64,000 nucleotides of DNA, from assembly GCA_903822545.1 (NCBI GenBank), contig CAIJPN010000069.1, positions 62,001 to 126,000 on the forward strand. The letters run 5' to 3'. The notes beneath the pieces were generated by a model. The model worked only from the letters and a program-made list of their open reading frames with translations. It had not been told where the DNA came from and searched no databases. Of this stretch, positions 36,455 through 46,075 are shown one piece after another. Made by a program: the position numbers and the translations under genes. The stretch comes from an uncultured Anaerolineae bacterium (lineage in GTDB: Bacteria > Chloroflexota > Anaerolineae > Anaerolineales > Villigracilaceae). How positions within the stretch are numbered: position 1 is the stretch's first letter; every line of letters starts with the position of its first letter.

Positions 36455-38035
36455 CTAACTACGCATGATTGGCAATAAGACCCTGAAACAGGCTCCGGGG
36501 TTATGATCTGGCAGCAGGTCAAGCGCGCCGCCGTGCGAAGCAACAATATCGTAGCTGACGGAAAGCCCCAGCCCGGTGGTGCCTTTGGTACTGGTGAATG
36601 GCTCAAAGATGGTTTCTTGCAATTCCACCGGGACGCCCGGGCCGCTATCCTGGAACAGGATTTCAACCATTTTGCGTTTCTGGGTAATGCTGATGCGCAA
36701 ATCGCCACCCTGTGGCATGGCATCAAAAGCGTTTAAGATAATATTGATAAAAACCTGTTCAATCTGGTTGCTGATGGCCTGGACGCTCGGCAGGCTGGCA
36801 GGCCAGGAAGTTGTCACCCGGATGCCGCGCTCGCGCAGTTGCTGGCTCAACAGGTTGAGCACATGCTCCAGCAGGTCGAGCACCTGGACTGGTTTGAATT
36901 CCACGCTGGGGCGATAAAAATCTAGCATGCGCTGGACGGTGGTCATCAGGCGTTCAAGTTCCTGGCTGGTCAGGTTGATATAGTTCTGGCGCATATCTTC
37001 GGGAATGTCGGTGCGGGTGGCAAGGTGCAGGCAGTTGCGCACCGATTGCAACGGGTTGTTGATTTCATGCGCGATGGAGGCTGTCAGGCGTCCGGCGGCG
37101 GCCAGTTTTTCGGCCTGCACCAGGGCGCGCTGTGATTCTTCGATGCGGCGCACGTAATCGCGCAGTTCATCATACAAACGGGCGTTTTCCATAGCAACAG
37201 TAGCCTGACGCGCCAGGATCAGGAACATTTCCATATCCACTTCGCGGAAAGGCGGCTCACCGACATCGCGCCCCACAAACAGGACGGATTGCAGGTTGCC
37301 AAGCGTGGTTGGAACAACCATCAGCGAGGCAAGTGCCAGGGTTTCAAGTTCAGCAGCCAGTTCCGGGGGGTTTCCTGCCCCGGCAATGGCATGAATCACA
37401 GTTCCGGCAGACATTGCCAGCCGGGCTGAATCCCCGCGATGCTTCATCAGCCCGCCTTCCGGGGTTTTGCCACGGTGAGCCAGCAGGCGCAGGCTGTTTT
37501 CTGCCGGGATATGCTGGTAAACCGCCGCGTTGGAGCAGCGCAGCTGGCGCGCAACCGCTTCGAGGATCAGTTCCAGCAAAGTATCCAGACGGCGCTCGGC
37601 AAACAAGGTTTCGGTTACGCTGAAGAGCGGACGCAAGGCCTGTAAACGGGCGATATCGCGCTTTTGCTGGTGATCTGTCAGCGCCAGCTCCACCGCCTGG
37701 ATAAGTTCAGATTTGTCGAATGGTTTCAAGATCAGGCCATCCACCCCGCGCCGCAGGGCCTGGATCGCCATTTCGACCGTGCCAAAACCAGTCATAGCAA
37801 GGATCGCCATATCTGGCTGGAGTTCGCGCACCTGCTGCACCAGGTCGAAACCGCTGATGCCGGGCATGCGAATATCGACCAGTAACAGGTCGATCGGGTC
37901 GGCGCGAAAATACTCCAGCGATTCTAGCGGATTGGTAAACGAACGCACTTCGTAGCCCGCCCCGGTGAGCAGGCGCTGGCATAACATGGTAATCCCCGGC
38001 TCATCATCCACGACCAGCACACGCTGTTGGGTCAT
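36455..38035 (-). CDS. REC-GAF-histidine kinase (receiver at the N-terminus)
   Basis: 526 residues. The N-terminal receiver (about 1-120) carries VLVVDDEPG and Asp54 (LVDIRMPGISGF). A GAF domain (about 140-290) follows, then a coiled coil, HisKA with SIAHEINNPLQS (His323) and HATPase ending in TTGLGLSVSYDIVASHGG. No membrane segment. The receiver-first layout suggests a relay: the upstream kinase phosphorylates Asp54 and this changes the activity of the C-terminal kinase, which then acts on the regulator at 35658. That order is inferred from layout. It overlaps the upstream kinase gene by four bases (ATGA), so the two are translationally coupled. Confidence 0.9.
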   Translation of the reverse strand: MTQQRVLVVDDEPGITMLCQRLLTGAGYEVRSFTNPLESLEYFRADPIDLLLVDIRMPGISGFDLVQQVRELQPDMAILAMTGFGTVEMAIQALRRGVDGLILKPFDKSELIQAVELALTDHQQKRDIARLQALRPLFSVTETLFAERRLDTLLELILEAVARQLRCSNAAVYQHIPAENSLRLLAHRGKTPEGGLMKHRGDSARLAMSAGTVIHAIAGAGNPPELAAELETLALASLMVVPTTLGNLQSVLFVGRDVGEPPFREVDMEMFLILARQATVAMENARLYDELRDYVRRIEESQRALVQAEKLAAAGRLTASIAHEINNPLQSVRNCLHLATRTDIPEDMRQNYINLTSQELERLMTTVQRMLDFYRPSVEFKPVQVLDLLEHVLNLLSQQLRERGIRVTTSWPASLPSVQAISNQIEQVFINIILNAFDAMPQGGDLRISITQKRKMVEILFQDSGPGVPVELQETIFEPFTSTKGTTGLGLSVSYDIVASHGGALDLLPDHNPGACFRVLLPIMRS

Positions 38036-39699
38036 TCAGTCTCCTCCAATGGCAGCCAGACCGTAAAGCTGGAACCTTTTTCTACCTGGCTCTCAACTTC
38101 AATGGAACCACCGTGATCAGTAATAATCCCGTAGGTGACAGACAGCCCCAGGCCAGTGCCGCCTTTGTCGCCGCGGGTGGTGTAAAACGGCTCAAAAATT
38201 CGCTGCATGGCATCTGGTGGAATGCCAATGCCGTTATCCTGCACAACCAGCTTGATCCAGCTGTGGTTGTAACGCGTGCTTTTTTCGGTGGCAACTTGCA
38301 GGGTGCCGCCACGCGGCATGGCATAAATGGCGTTGTTGACCAGGTTGATGATCACCTGTTTGATCTGGTTACGATCAAACTGCGCCCAGGGCAGGTTTTC
38401 TTGCAGATTGGTGGAAAGTTCCACGCTGCTGGTGCGCATCAGGTGTTTGGTGAGCATCAGCACATCGTTGATGATTTCGTTCAGGTCGGCGCGGGTGCGC
38501 GATGATTCGCTCTGGCGTGAGAAATCGAGCAGGCGGCGCACCACGTTGCGCGCGCGCATGGCCTCGCGCAACACCATATCCAGGTCAGCATGGGCACTTT
38601 CGGGCAGCAAGGCATCTTCCAGCAGCAATTCGGTGAATCCAACCACAGTTGTAAGTGGATTATTCAGTTCGTGAGCCACCCCAGCCGCCATCTCGCCGAC
38701 AGCGGCCAACTTGGCAGCCTGGATCAGGCGTAATTCAGCATCGCGCTGCGCCCCAATACGCGCCTGGAGTTCCTGCTGGATCTCCTGAAGTTGTTCAACC
38801 GTTTCTTGCATGTAACGTTCGTGCTCTTCGGCTTCATCGCGCATGCACAGGTATTCGGCCAGCGCTGCCAGCTGCACCGCCACCAGGGAGATCAGGTTCA
38901 AATCAAGATCAGAAACAGCTCGTTTTTTGGGGATATCTACCAGCAGGAAGCCCAACTCGCTGCCGCGATATTGCAGCGGGACGATCACACCGCTGGAACA
39001 GTTTTCAAAGAACGGAGAAGCCGGCAGCCCTGCCGCTAATTCGTAGCGCATGGGCCTTTCCAGCCCTGCCAGCGCCGCCAACGGCTCCGCCATAACAGCT
39101 TCTTCCTGGATGAGTTTACGGCGCTTTGGCTCGCTGCGAAAAACTGTCAGGTGGGTTTCATCAGATGAAAACAACCCCAACATGGAAAACGTGGCTGAAA
39201 ATGTGCGCTGGATGAAGTAAAACGACTGGGAAACAGCATGTTCGATACTGCCAGCGTTAGAAATAGACTGGGCAAACGTGTTCGCAAGCGACAGGGCAGT
39301 TTTTTCTTCTGAATCAGCGGCGGAAAGCAGCCAGGTGCGGGCTGTTTCCTTCCAGTGTGCCAAAGCGTCCTCGGCCAGTTCACCCCGCACCGCCACCATT
39401 AAAAGTGAGCGACGGTTTGCCTGTGGGAAAAGGTAGATTTTTTTGCACCCCAAGCTGGAATCTTCGGCCTGGGAGCGCGAACGCACCCGGCCACTACCCA
39501 ACGCTCCGGCTACCCATGCCGCCATTGGAGTTTGTTCAACATCCTTGAGTAAAGCGCCCTGTCCTACCCGGCTGAGTTTGTAACTGGCATCAAACACCCA
39601 ACCCGCATCATCACGTGCCAGGCAAACGGCCCAACAAGCTCCGGTTTTCCGGCAGGATTCTTTCAAGCGCGCAGTAAGAACTGTATTTTTTGACATCAT
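38032..39699 (-). CDS. Soluble GAF histidine kinase (NtrB-like)
   Basis: 555 residues, no membrane helix. The first 150 residues look like a degenerate GAF, residues about 165-310 a GAF domain, then a coiled coil (about 310-345). HisKA carries GVAHELNNPLTT (His343) and the HATPase has DNGIGIPPDAMQ and GGTGLGLSVTYGI. It is a cytoplasmic sensor kinase, first gene of the - strand operon. There is no Shine-Dalgarno sequence; TATAAT lies five bases before the ATG, which suggests a leaderless transcript. A second in-frame ATG follows directly at 39696. The signal is unknown. Confidence 0.9.
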   Translation of the reverse strand: MMSKNTVLTARLKESCRKTGACWAVCLARDDAGWVFDASYKLSRVGQGALLKDVEQTPMAAWVAGALGSGRVRSRSQAEDSSLGCKKIYLFPQANRRSLLMVAVRGELAEDALAHWKETARTWLLSAADSEEKTALSLANTFAQSISNAGSIEHAVSQSFYFIQRTFSATFSMLGLFSSDETHLTVFRSEPKRRKLIQEEAVMAEPLAALAGLERPMRYELAAGLPASPFFENCSSGVIVPLQYRGSELGFLLVDIPKKRAVSDLDLNLISLVAVQLAALAEYLCMRDEAEEHERYMQETVEQLQEIQQELQARIGAQRDAELRLIQAAKLAAVGEMAAGVAHELNNPLTTVVGFTELLLEDALLPESAHADLDMVLREAMRARNVVRRLLDFSRQSESSRTRADLNEIINDVLMLTKHLMRTSSVELSTNLQENLPWAQFDRNQIKQVIINLVNNAIYAMPRGGTLQVATEKSTRYNHSWIKLVVQDNGIGIPPDAMQRIFEPFYTTRGDKGGTGLGLSVTYGIITDHGGSIEVESQVEKGSSFTVWLPLEETE

Positions 39700-39704
39700 T
39701 AAGA

Positions 39705-39710
39705 ATTATA
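39705..39710 (-). promoter_or_regulatory. -10 element, probably leaderless promoter for the kinase operon
   Basis: TATAAT on the - strand ends five bases before the ATG at 39699, which would place the transcript start at or next to the start codon. No ribosome site is present between them, and no convincing -35 hexamer was found at 16-18 bases. Confidence 0.5.
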
Positions 39711-39765
39711 CAATACTAGCCGTTTTTGATATGCGAATTTCCCTAAAATGCGCCAAAAGCTTTTC

Positions 39766-39856
39766 TGGATTAAAATTATGGCTCTCCCGTTCATAATGGG
39801 GAACGGGTAGGGGCGGCCCGCCCCGTGCGAAAAGTAGAGCCAAAATTATTTGAGAA
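39766..39856. repeat. GC-rich palindrome framed by an imperfect inverted repeat
   Basis: The 268-base gap between the kinase operon and trmFO contains GGGGCGGCCCGCCCC, a near-perfect palindrome. It is flanked by an imperfect inverted pair (AAAATTATGGCTCT near 39773 and AGAGCCAAAATTAT near 39835). The rest of the gap holds only A/T-rich sequence and the two leader regions. It looks like a small dispersed intergenic repeat or a divergent regulatory region; I cannot decide which. Confidence 0.4.
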
Positions 39857-39967
39857 CTTTGCTCCAAAATCCGAGGAGAAGCACCCCCACTGGGCAGTTC
39901 CCCAAAATGCCTGAATGGTAAAATTGTACAATAAAAACAGGTTGTTGCAGCAAAATCCAAGGAGAAA

Positions 39968-41335
39968 ATGCAGAATTTAACCATTATTGGCGGAGGATTG
40001 GCAGGCAGTGAAGCCGCCTGGCAGGTTGCGCAGCGTGGGATTCGCGTGCAACTGTACGAAATGCGCCCCAATACAACAACCGGCGCACATATTTCAGCAG
40101 ACCTGGGGGAACTGGTCTGCTCGAATTCGCTTGGCTCGAACCTGCCAGACCGGGCATCAGGTGTTTTGAAGGCAGAACTGCGCCAGCTTGGATCGTTGTT
40201 GTTGGAAGTGGCTGAACAAACCGCGCTGCCAGCCGGGGCCGCCCTGGCAGTGGATCGTGTTAAATTTGCAGAATCCATCACCCAAAGGTTGACCGAGCAT
40301 CCCAATATCGAGATCATCCGTCAGGAAGTGACCGAAATCCCTGCCGGGCCAGTGATTGTTGCATCGGGGCCGCTGACTTCGGCGGCGCTCTCAAAGTCGA
40401 TTGCGCAATTCAGCGGGCAGGAGCACCTGTATTTTTTTGATGCCATTGCACCGATCGTAACCGCTGAAAGCATCAATATGGAAATCGCCTACCGCGCCTC
40501 GCGCTGGGGCGAAAGCGAAGAAAGGGATGGCGACTACATCAACTGCCCATTCCACGTTCGAGCTGATTACCTCGCTTTTGTCGAAGCGCTGCGCGGGGCG
40601 GAGCGCATCAAACTGCATGATTTTGAGCTGGAACTGGAACAGGGTGTCCGCGCTGGTGCTGACCAGTTTTTCGAGGGCTGCCTGCCAGTGGAGATCATCG
40701 CCAGCCGGGGTGATAAAGCCCTGGCCTACGGGCCAATGCGCCCAATTGGGCTGGCCGACCCGCGTGTGCCGCGTCCGCCATATGCGGTTGTCCAACTCCG
40801 ACAAGATAACCTGGCCGGGAATTTGTACAACCTGGTCGGTTTCCAGACCAATCTCACTTTTCCTGAGCAGCGCCGGGTGCTAAGAATGATCCCAGGGCTG
40901 GAGAAGGCCGAATTCGCGCGGTATGGACAGATGCACCGCAACACCTTCATTGCTTCGCCCAAACTGCTGCGCCCGACCCTGCAAAGCCTGGCGCGTCCCG
41001 AACTTTTCTTCGCCGGTCAAATCACTGGCGTGGAAGGCTATATGGGCAACATCGCCACCGGGCTGCTGGCCGGCTGGAATGCCGCGCGCCTGCTACAGGG
41101 CCGCGAACCGCTGGAACTGCCGCGCGCAACCATGCTGGGCGCGCTGTGCCACTACATCACCCATGCTGAAATGAAAAACTTCCAGCCGATGAAGGCCAAT
41201 TTCGGCATCCTGCCGCCGCTGCAATATGCTGAAAAAGGGGGTAAACGTGAACGCGGCGCGGCCCACGCCAGGCACGCAGCGGCTGCGCTCGAGGAATTCC
41301 TGGCAACACTGTCAGCTGAAAAAGGGGAACAATGA
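39968..41335 (+). CDS. trmFO: Folate-dependent tRNA (uracil-54-C5)-methyltransferase TrmFO
   Basis: 455 residues. TrmFO uses FADH2 and methylenetetrahydrofolate to form 5-methyluridine at position 54 of the tRNA T-loop. The FAD dinucleotide-binding motif opens the protein ([13 protein letters not shown], then VQLYEMRP). Family motifs follow: [10 protein letters not shown], a YINCPF segment, [33 protein letters not shown], and the C-terminal ALCHYITH and [19 protein letters not shown] lies before the ATG. The stop overlaps the next start (ATGA). Length is normal for the family. Confidence 0.96.
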   Translation: MQNLTIIGGGLAGSEAAWQVAQRGIRVQLYEMRPNTTTGAHISADLGELVCSNSLGSNLPDRASGVLKAELRQLGSLLLEVAEQTALPAGAALAVDRVKFAESITQRLTEHPNIEIIRQEVTEIPAGPVIVASGPLTSAALSKSIAQFSGQEHLYFFDAIAPIVTAESINMEIAYRASRWGESEERDGDYINCPFHVRADYLAFVEALRGAERIKLHDFELELEQGVRAGADQFFEGCLPVEIIASRGDKALAYGPMRPIGLADPRVPRPPYAVVQLRQDNLAGNLYNLVGFQTNLTFPEQRRVLRMIPGLEKAEFARYGQMHRNTFIASPKLLRPTLQSLARPELFFAGQITGVEGYMGNIATGLLAGWNAARLLQGREPLELPRATMLGALCHYITHAEMKNFQPMKANFGILPPLQYAEKGGKRERGAAHARHAAAALEEFLATLSAEKGEQ

Positions 41336-43017
41336 CAGATTTTCTGCAACAGGTTAGGAAGTACATGTCATCAAATTATGGGAACGATGACCGCAGCATT
41401 ATTTTCGCCGTTCTCGGGATTGTGTCCGCCGCAACAGTCATTTTACTCGTCCTGGATATTAATCGCATCTGGATGTTTGGCCTGCTGGTTATTTTGATAG
41501 TGGCCCACATTCTCACCCTGCGCGGTTACCTGCGACAGGCCGGGATGCTCACCACAGCGGGCGGCATGGTAGTGTTGACCAGCCTGATTTTCATCAACGG
41601 CGGCATCCGCGATACCGCCATGCAGGGCTTGATCATTATTATCATCGCTGCCAGCCTGTTAAACGGGCGCATAGGCGCAATTGCCTTTGGCGGGATGATC
41701 CTGTTGATTGTGCTAATCCTCGGAATTGGGGAATATCAGGGCTGGATCATCAACCGTTTCAGCGCTTACAACAAAATCGGGGATTACTTTGCTATCATCA
41801 ATATCATCCTGCTGGTGACAGCGCTGCAATGGGCAGTTATCAGCCGCCTGAACGAAAATACTCGCCAGGCGAAAGCTGAACTGGCCGAACGAAAACAAGC
41901 TGAAAAAGCCCTGCGCGAAAGCGAAGAACGATATCGCTTTATCGTACAAGAGGCCCCCATGGGCATCATCATCATCGACCAGGCTGGAAAGATCGAACAG
42001 GCCAACCCGGTGGCACTCTTTATGCTGGGATATGCCCAGCGCGAAATGGTTGGCGCAGATCCTTCGATGTTGTTTGACGATCACCATGCAGATATTCAAT
42101 CTACACAAACCGAGCTTACAATTCGCGCAGAACGCATCCTTGTACGGAAAAACGGATTGAGACTGACAGCCATGGGCGGCACAAAAAAAATGCCCGATGG
42201 CCGATTCTTATACATATTCCAGGATATTTCCGAACGAAAAAAAGCCGAAGAAGCTGCCCGATTGCTCAATGAACAACTTGACCAGCGCGTGCGTGAACGC
42301 ACCATCGAACTGGAGGCCAGCAACCGCGAACTGGAAGCCAGCAACCGCGAGTTGGAAGCGTTCAGCTACACAATATCGCATGACTTGCGTGCGCCGCTGC
42401 GCGGCATTGTGGGATTTTCGGAAATTCTGATCAGTGATTATGATCAACAATTGCCCCAAGATGCCCATACCATGCTCAAACGCATCAGCGAAAACGGTAA
42501 GCAAATGGGAACGATGGTTGATGCGCTGCTGGCTTTTTTGCGGCTGGGTCGACAGGTGCTCAAAAAAAGTTACCTGCACCCCAAAGAAATTGAGATCATG
42601 CTGGATGAAATTATCCAAACCATCGGCGACGAGCCTCCCCGCGAGGTGGCATGGGTGATTGGGGAACTGCCGGGTTGCAAGGCTGATCCCAGCCTGTTGA
42701 AACAGGTTTTTACCAATCTGCTCTCCAACGCCTACAAGTTTACGCGGGGGTGCGACCAGGCTCGCATCGAAATTGGCAGCACCCAGACAGAGCGGGGACT
42801 GGCCTTTTTTGTCCGGGACAATGGCACCGGGTTCGATATGAAATATGCGGGCAAGCTCTTTGGGGTCTTCCAGCGCCTGCATCACGCCGATGAGTTCGAG
42901 GGTACCGGTGTGGGGCTGGCGATTGCCCAGCGCATCATCTTGAAACATGGCGGGCAAATCTGGGTGGAAGCGCAGCCCGGCCAGGGCGCGACCTTCTTTT
43001 TCATCCTGCCCGATTGA
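41332..43017 (+). CDS. Membrane PAS histidine kinase
   Basis: 561 residues. Five or six membrane helices occupy about residues 20-175. A PAS domain follows (about 195-310, [16 protein letters not shown]), then a coiled coil containing a tandem repeat of EASNREL. HisKA carries [14 protein letters not shown] (His350), of the type found in phytochrome-like kinases, and the HATPase has DNGTGFDM and [12 protein letters not shown]. It should be a membrane sensor kinase; no partner regulator is adjacent in this orientation. It starts inside the trmFO stop codon (ATGA), so it is probably expressed with it. The unit ends at the hairpin at 43031. Confidence 0.9.
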   Translation: MTDFLQQVRKYMSSNYGNDDRSIIFAVLGIVSAATVILLVLDINRIWMFGLLVILIVAHILTLRGYLRQAGMLTTAGGMVVLTSLIFINGGIRDTAMQGLIIIIIAASLLNGRIGAIAFGGMILLIVLILGIGEYQGWIINRFSAYNKIGDYFAIINIILLVTALQWAVISRLNENTRQAKAELAERKQAEKALRESEERYRFIVQEAPMGIIIIDQAGKIEQANPVALFMLGYAQREMVGADPSMLFDDHHADIQSTQTELTIRAERILVRKNGLRLTAMGGTKKMPDGRFLYIFQDISERKKAEEAARLLNEQLDQRVRERTIELEASNRELEASNRELEAFSYTISHDLRAPLRGIVGFSEILISDYDQQLPQDAHTMLKRISENGKQMGTMVDALLAFLRLGRQVLKKSYLHPKEIEIMLDEIIQTIGDEPPREVAWVIGELPGCKADPSLLKQVFTNLLSNAYKFTRGCDQARIEIGSTQTERGLAFFVRDNGTGFDMKYAGKLFGVFQRLHHADEFEGTGVGLAIAQRIILKHGGQIWVEAQPGQGATFFFILPD

Positions 43018-43030
43018 CTCATGCGCCGCG

Positions 43031-43080
43031 AACACAAAGAGCGCCGAGATTTTGATACTCTCCGCGCTCTTTGTGTTTTT
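43031..43080. terminator. Bidirectional rho-independent terminator
   Basis: Arms AACACAAAGAGCG and CGCTCTTTGTGTT form a perfect 13-base stem, followed by TTT on the + side and preceded by a matching A/T stretch on the - side. It lies between the convergent PAS kinase gene and the anti-sigma-like gene. Confidence 0.85.
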
Positions 43081-43096
43081 ACTACGCTATCTCAGC

Positions 43097-46075
43097 CTAC
43101 TTGACCCAGGCCTGGACTGTTCCTTGGTAAGCATTGAGCGGAAAAACCTGACAGGTGGCAAGCGCGAGCAGCGCAGAGACCGGTTTTGGCTCGAGAGAAT
43201 CCGTGTTATAGATGTTGAACAACAGCCATTGCCCGTCTGGAGACCAGATGGGGGCATCAACCATCCAATGATCGAGTTGGATGAGCAGCTTGGACGCGGA
43301 CGAACCATCCAGCGGGAGGGTGTAGATGCCGCCAGCCATGCGCCCGCGCACGGGAGCGGTATAAGCCAGGGTGCGGGCATCGGGCGAAAGGGAAAAAGCG
43401 CCCACCGAAGCGGGGAAAATAAACAGGGTAGATTCCTGACCCGTGGAAGCGTTTTTCGCCACCAGGCTTGGCTGCCCCGATTCAATTTTCAGATAGATAA
43501 CGCTGCTGCCATCGGCCGTCCAGCCGTGGGCATATTCTTCGCTGGTAGGCGTATCGGTGAACTGGCGCAGGTTCGAGCCATCGGCGTTGACCAGGTACAG
43601 GTTCATATCTGCCGGGCGGACAAAGACGAGCTGCACGCCATCTGGCGAGAGTTTGGGGCCAAAGTCATCGGGGTTCAGGCCAGGGAGGACGGTATCTTTT
43701 CCGCTGGCGACTTCGACCACATGCAGGCCATCCAGCCAGTTATAGGCCAGGAGCGAGCCATCTGCCGAGAGCGAGGGGTTGATGCCCTGGCCAAAGGTTT
43801 TTTGCTGGCTGCCATCCAGCGAGGCGAGCAGGATGCCGTAGTTTTCGGGGCTGGGCGGCTGGTTGTCCTCCAGGATGCGGCCATAGACTGCCAGCGTGCC
43901 ATCCAGATTGGGTGCGGGAGCAGGCGACAGGGCGGCCTGTTTCCAGCCGGGGAGGTCGAGGCAGGCCGGGGAGGGCGCATCCGGCACGGCAGCGGCATCC
44001 ACTAGCGGCGGAGTCCATTCCACAAACCAGTTACCGGTGATATTGGCGCCGTTTGCAATCAACTTGAACTGGCCGGTGATGGTTCCATCGCTGAAAAAGG
44101 AGCTGAACAGGCGTCCATCGGCGTCGATGGATGAGCCGCCGCTGCCACGCTGCCCGCCCGCCGGGATCGGGAACATATCGAGCGGCAGTGAGACGATGGA
44201 TGGGTCGGCCTGTAGGTAGACGGTGAAACCTTTCAGATCGCGCTCACGCTGGAAGGCCAGCGATTGGATTTTTGCGGTCAGGCCGGGCAGGTCGAGCGGC
44301 AACATGCCGACTTTCCAGGCGTAGCCAAGCTGGTCGTCGCCGCCGGTGAAGCCGTATTGCTGGAGGTCGATCTCGACCGAAGGCGCGCTGGCAAAGCCGA
44401 TCGTCATCTGGCTGGCGCGAAGCGTGACCGGGCCGTTGAAGGCTTGTCCATAGATTTTGAAAACCCACTGGGTGGGATCGCTGGTGTCGATGCCCGCGTC
44501 GCTGGCGGAGGCCGGTTCGAGCGGGATTTCGCGCCCGGCGGCGTCGAAGGCTTTGGTGGTCCAGTCTCCCAGGCTGACGCGGCTGATGCGTTCATCCGTC
44601 CAGGCGGTGTGGCCGATCAGGTAGTAGCCATCCTCGAGCGGAATGTATTTGTCAATGATCAGGGTGATGCCGTAGGGCGAGGATGCGCCGCTTGGGGCGT
44701 TTTCGGGCTGCCACTGGATCATCCACGGGCCGGGAACGCGGAAGGCGAGGCCCTTGAGCAAGACTGTGAAGCGGCCTTTGGGCACCTGGCCGTCATATTC
44801 CACCCCGGCGCTGATCTGGCCCTGGCCGTCGCTGCCGCCGCCCCCGCCGCTGGACGTGAAACCGTCAATTTCGAGGCCAATGCCCGAGACGAGCGGATCG
44901 GTGGTGAAGTTGAAGTCGTAACCTGCGCCCGTAAAACGGACAGAATCCAGGGTGAGGGGATAGCCGTTGAACTCCAGGCGGGTGTTGGGACTGAAAACCT
45001 GGTCGAGCTGCGGGTTTTCGCCCGCGTCGAACTCAAACGAAGCCGTGGCGGCAGTTGCGCTGGCCTCCGCGCCATGGATGGCAATCGTCAGCGGGAAGGC
45101 GAACTGTTTGCCCTTGATCTCCACCGCCCAGTTATAGATGGTCGGGTCGGTGGGCATGGGCAAAATCTGATCATACGACTCGCTGGCGTAGATTTCCTTG
45201 CCAGTGGCATCTGTCACCGTGTACAGGCCAGAAGGCCACATCGAATCTGCGCCATTAGGTAAATCAATCGCATGGAAAGTGCCCGCAAAGATATAACCAT
45301 CGGGCAGATCCACCACTTTGACGAGTTTCAGTGGGTTTTGCGGCGTGGCGGGCAGGCTGGTTTGTGTTCCAGCCGGGGCAGTGGTTGGGGTGGGCACATC
45401 CACCACCGGGGCGATCTCAAAATCGGGCGGGGCAGGCACAAAACGCAGGGAAAGTTCCCAATTTTCGGGAGCTTTGCCCGGCAGGGTATCCTGGATACAT
45501 GGCAAAACAAAGATTGCAACATTCACATTCGCCGGGATGGACGGGTAAGAGAAAGAAATCTTGTTCATCGTGCCGCCGCCCTCGCCCGGCTCCAACACGG
45601 TACCGTTGGGCAGGCGCAGCGTAGCAAAACCCATGCAGCCGGGCACATCTTCCTGGTGCGAGAGCGCTTCCCAGGGCACATCTTTGAGCGCATAGCTCAC
45701 CACAGTCTTATCCGCGCTCAGGACAGCGCTTTCAACAGTCAGGGTCACGCCATCGCGGGTGACGGTCACAGGCTCGGCCAACACGCGCAGCGGCACGCTT
45801 TGATCCACCAGCCCCGCGCCGGGCACGTATCCAAACAACTGCTTCATCGCCGTCACAATTTTCGGCCCAAAAAACACCGCCAGCAGGGCCAACAGGAGCA
45901 TTGCAAAGCCAAAACGCCACAAAAAGCGTCTCGGTTGGGGTTCAGGTTTCATTCCAGCCGCCTTCACAATCAGCGTTGCGCGCAAACGGTTGGCAAACGC
46001 CGCATCTGGCGCGGGCGCATCCAGCGCCTCGCGCAGTTTCTGTTCCAGTTCAGGGTTCACATTGGGTTCGCTCAT
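43097..46075 (-). CDS. Membrane-anchored probable anti-sigma factor with C-terminal beta-propeller
   Basis: 992 residues. A short cytoplasmic N-terminus (about 1-48, NPELEQKLREAL) precedes one membrane helix (about 51-71, FLWRFGFAMLLLALLAVFF). The N-terminus gives the N-in layout of an anti-sigma factor. The long outer part has several beta-rich repeats (about 85-700) that resemble domains attached to sporulation/anti-sigma proteins, with Thr/Pro-rich linkers. The last 250 residues are a TolB/WD40-like propeller with PD40-type repeats (LSADGSLLAY, LSPDGVQLVFV, WSPDGQWLLF). It overlaps the ECF sigma gene by four bases (ATGA). Anti-sigma function is inferred from topology and coupling; I see no zinc-binding anti-sigma motif. 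Confidence 0.75.
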   Translation of the reverse strand: MSEPNVNPELEQKLREALDAPAPDAAFANRLRATLIVKAAGMKPEPQPRRFLWRFGFAMLLLALLAVFFGPKIVTAMKQLFGYVPGAGLVDQSVPLRVLAEPVTVTRDGVTLTVESAVLSADKTVVSYALKDVPWEALSHQEDVPGCMGFATLRLPNGTVLEPGEGGGTMNKISFSYPSIPANVNVAIFVLPCIQDTLPGKAPENWELSLRFVPAPPDFEIAPVVDVPTPTTAPAGTQTSLPATPQNPLKLVKVVDLPDGYIFAGTFHAIDLPNGADSMWPSGLYTVTDATGKEIYASESYDQILPMPTDPTIYNWAVEIKGKQFAFPLTIAIHGAEASATAATASFEFDAGENPQLDQVFSPNTRLEFNGYPLTLDSVRFTGAGYDFNFTTDPLVSGIGLEIDGFTSSGGGGGSDGQGQISAGVEYDGQVPKGRFTVLLKGLAFRVPGPWMIQWQPENAPSGASSPYGITLIIDKYIPLEDGYYLIGHTAWTDERISRVSLGDWTTKAFDAAGREIPLEPASASDAGIDTSDPTQWVFKIYGQAFNGPVTLRASQMTIGFASAPSVEIDLQQYGFTGGDDQLGYAWKVGMLPLDLPGLTAKIQSLAFQRERDLKGFTVYLQADPSIVSLPLDMFPIPAGGQRGSGGSSIDADGRLFSSFFSDGTITGQFKLIANGANITGNWFVEWTPPLVDAAAVPDAPSPACLDLPGWKQAALSPAPAPNLDGTLAVYGRILEDNQPPSPENYGILLASLDGSQQKTFGQGINPSLSADGSLLAYNWLDGLHVVEVASGKDTVLPGLNPDDFGPKLSPDGVQLVFVRPADMNLYLVNADGSNLRQFTDTPTSEEYAHGWTADGSSVIYLKIESGQPSLVAKNASTGQESTLFIFPASVGAFSLSPDARTLAYTAPVRGRMAGGIYTLPLDGSSASKLLIQLDHWMVDAPIWSPDGQWLLFNIYNTDSLEPKPVSALLALATCQVFPLNAYQGTVQAWVK

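Noticed and set aside
42310-42360. Possible repeat element in the PAS kinase gene
   Set aside because: It is a short in-frame duplication of a coiled-coil heptad (EASNREL) and needs no mobile element.
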